Shown piece by piece: positions 7,442 to 8,336 of a stretch of DNA of 8,336 bases. Source of the stretch: an uncultured Clostridium sp. (GTDB taxonomy: Bacteria; Bacillota_A; Clostridia; Lachnospirales; Lachnospiraceae). The stretch is taken from positions 1 to 8,336 of the forward strand of contig CAMAMD010000056.1 of NCBI GenBank assembly GCA_945836785.1, read 5' to 3'. The notes under the pieces were generated by a model. That model worked only from the letters and a program-made list of their open reading frames with translations, had not been told where the DNA came from and searched no databases. How positions within the stretch are numbered: position 1 is the stretch's first letter; every line of letters starts with the position of its first letter. A program made the translations under genes and the position numbers.

Positions 7442-8236
7442 GGATAACACCTCCTCCGGTTTGTAGACATATCTGGACATTTCTTCGAATATTTCTTCCA
7501 ACCACGGGTATTTTAGTATTAATTGTTCTGCATCTTCGATTGTATCTGTGGATAGAAGAGAGAGCCAGATGGTCAAGTCATCCTTTTCTTTAGCATATCC
7601 ATTTTCACGGAACACGTCAAGTGAAATCAAAAAATATTCCTGAAGAAGATCAAGCTGCAGGCCTGTGTTAAATACAGTTTTGCCATGATGAAAGTATTTC
7701 CCGTTTAAATCCTTATCATGAAAGATTTTGGTCGACTTTTCAAATAAGATGATGGTATATACTTTTTTTAAGTCTGAATATTTAAAATTATCCAGAAGCT
7801 TAAGGCGCGTGTATTGCCGGAGTAACAAATCGGCGGAGTAGCAGGATATGCGCTCAGCCGGGAATTGGTATGGTATTTTCTGAATTTCCACATTTGCAAG
7901 TGAACCGTCCGTCAATCTCACAATGATATCCATGATGAGGAGGGAATCATCGGAGAGTACGACTTCCTCTGACGGCAGGATACTCTGGACATAAACTTTT
8001 TGCCCGAGAATGGCACTGAGTAGCTTTGACAGGCGGTCAGGGTGTATATCAGGGTTGAAAATACATTTGAAAAACGGATCATAAGTCAGAGGAAATGTCT
8101 TTTTTCCTGTCATATAATCAATAAATCTTGATTTCCATTCCCCGTGCAGATTGGTGTATTGGCTGAATAGTGAATGATTTTTCCTGAGCGTCTGTTCAAG
8201 CTGTTCTTTTGAATTAAAAAAAATTGTCTGAATCAT
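7136..8236 (-). CDS. Rpn family (PD-(D/E)XK) recombination-promoting nuclease, full-length form
   Basis: A 366-residue protein of the Rpn/'PD-(D/E)XK nuclease family transposase' group. The nuclease core is visible: YDPFFKCIF (52-60), Asp103 in IMDIIVRL, the E-x-Q variant of the E-x-K motif at Glu117-Ile-Gln119, then Arg129, Tyr133 and Gln141. A helical region follows, then heptad repeats (about 289-323) forming a coiled coil, and a small basic/acidic C-terminal helix ending AKELIEKFW. E. coli RpnA is a DNA endonuclease promoting RecA-independent recombination, and Rpn proteins have been reported as antiphage toxins controlled by their own separately translated C-terminus. The start at 8236 has AAAGGA (8241-8246) only 4 nt away, a modest site. 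No confident promoter is seen in 8237-8336. It faces coaBC and looks like an accessory gene beside housekeeping genes. Confidence 0.85.
   Translation of the reverse strand: MIQTIFFNSKEQLEQTLRKNHSLFSQYTNLHGEWKSRFIDYMTGKKTFPLTYDPFFKCIFNPDIHPDRLSKLLSAILGQKVYVQSILPSEEVVLSDDSLLIMDIIVRLTDGSLANVEIQKIPYQFPAERISCYSADLLLRQYTRLKLLDNFKYSDLKKVYTIILFEKSTKIFHDKDLNGKYFHHGKTVFNTGLQLDLLQEYFLISLDVFRENGYAKEKDDLTIWLSLLSTDTIEDAEQLILKYPWLEEIFEEMSRYVYKPEEVLSMFSEALKIMDQNTVRYMMDEMQEELSETKSKLSDARNELSDTKSELSDTKSELSDTKKKLALTIISMTKEYSGTKDQAATRLIHECGKTETEAKELIEKFW
7281..7364 (-). repeat. In-frame 21-bp tandem repeats encoding heptads
   Basis: Two identical 21-bp units (7281-7301 and 7302-7322) are followed by two diverged units (7323-7343 and 7344-7364), with partial similarity on both sides. 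They encode successive heptads of the type ELSDTKS, KLSDARN and ELSETKS (protein residues about 289-323) with Leu at a fixed position, as in a coiled coil. Being a multiple of three and of seven residues, copy changes would lengthen or shorten the helix without breaking frame. Confidence 0.9.
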
Positions 8237-8336
8237 AGTTTCCTTTCCGGGTTATTGTCCCTTAAAATGATGTAAATACGTGTACAAGAAACAAGGATAT
8301 CCGCATTGAAAGTTGCTCGAGCATATAAACAGTTAT

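Noticed and set aside
8314..8323. 10-bp palindrome TGCTCGAGCA upstream of the rpn gene
   Set aside because: A single short palindrome at the window edge, with no promoter nearby to give it a role; chance is likely.

Overview
The window looks like a chromosomal segment of a low-GC Firmicute, most likely a Lachnospiraceae-type Clostridium. The basis is protein sequence style, AT-rich codon use, strong AGGAGG-type ribosome binding sites and a stand-alone CheX. The genus cannot be fixed from sequence reading alone.

Layout. (1) 73-552 (+): a stand-alone CheX-family chemotaxis phosphatase. (2) 739-2190 (+): guaB, IMP dehydrogenase, with a good sigma-A promoter at 673-700 and a hairpin terminator at 2199-2250. 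(3) 2252-5561 (+): a pantothenate operon. A promoter (TTTACA, 17 bp, extended TGATATATT) is followed at the predicted transcript 5' end by a hairpin with two bulged adenosines, matching the description of the 'pan' RNA motif. The genes panG (DUF2520-type ketopantoate reductase), panB, panC and panD follow with short spacers. (4) 5691-6881 (+): coaBC, probably partly co-transcribed with pan and perhaps also driven by its own weaker promoter. (5) 6885-7125: a roughly 240-bp near-perfect long hairpin that separates the convergent genes and ends in a T-tract. (6) 7136-8236 (-): a PD-(D/E)XK recombination-promoting nuclease (Rpn) family gene. The last 100 bases hold its upstream region with no convincing promoter.

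How the genes work together. PanB adds a hydroxymethyl group to 2-ketoisovalerate, PanG would reduce ketopantoate to pantoate, PanD makes beta-alanine from aspartate, and PanC joins the two into pantothenate. After phosphorylation by a kinase not in this window, CoaBC adds cysteine and decarboxylates to give 4'-phosphopantetheine, so the block covers most of the route to coenzyme A. GuaB supplies GMP synthesis and is a separate unit.

The most interesting part is the rpn gene. Inside it, in frame, is a textbook Shine-Dalgarno sequence (AGGAGGTG, 6 nt before ATG at 7441) that would start a separate 101-residue C-terminal protein. That segment carries in-phase 21-bp tandem repeats encoding heptads. 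This is the architecture described for gene-within-gene Rpn toxin-antitoxin/antiphage systems (RpnL toxin, RpnS antitoxin), here in a Clostridium-like genome with 7-residue rather than 4-residue repeats.
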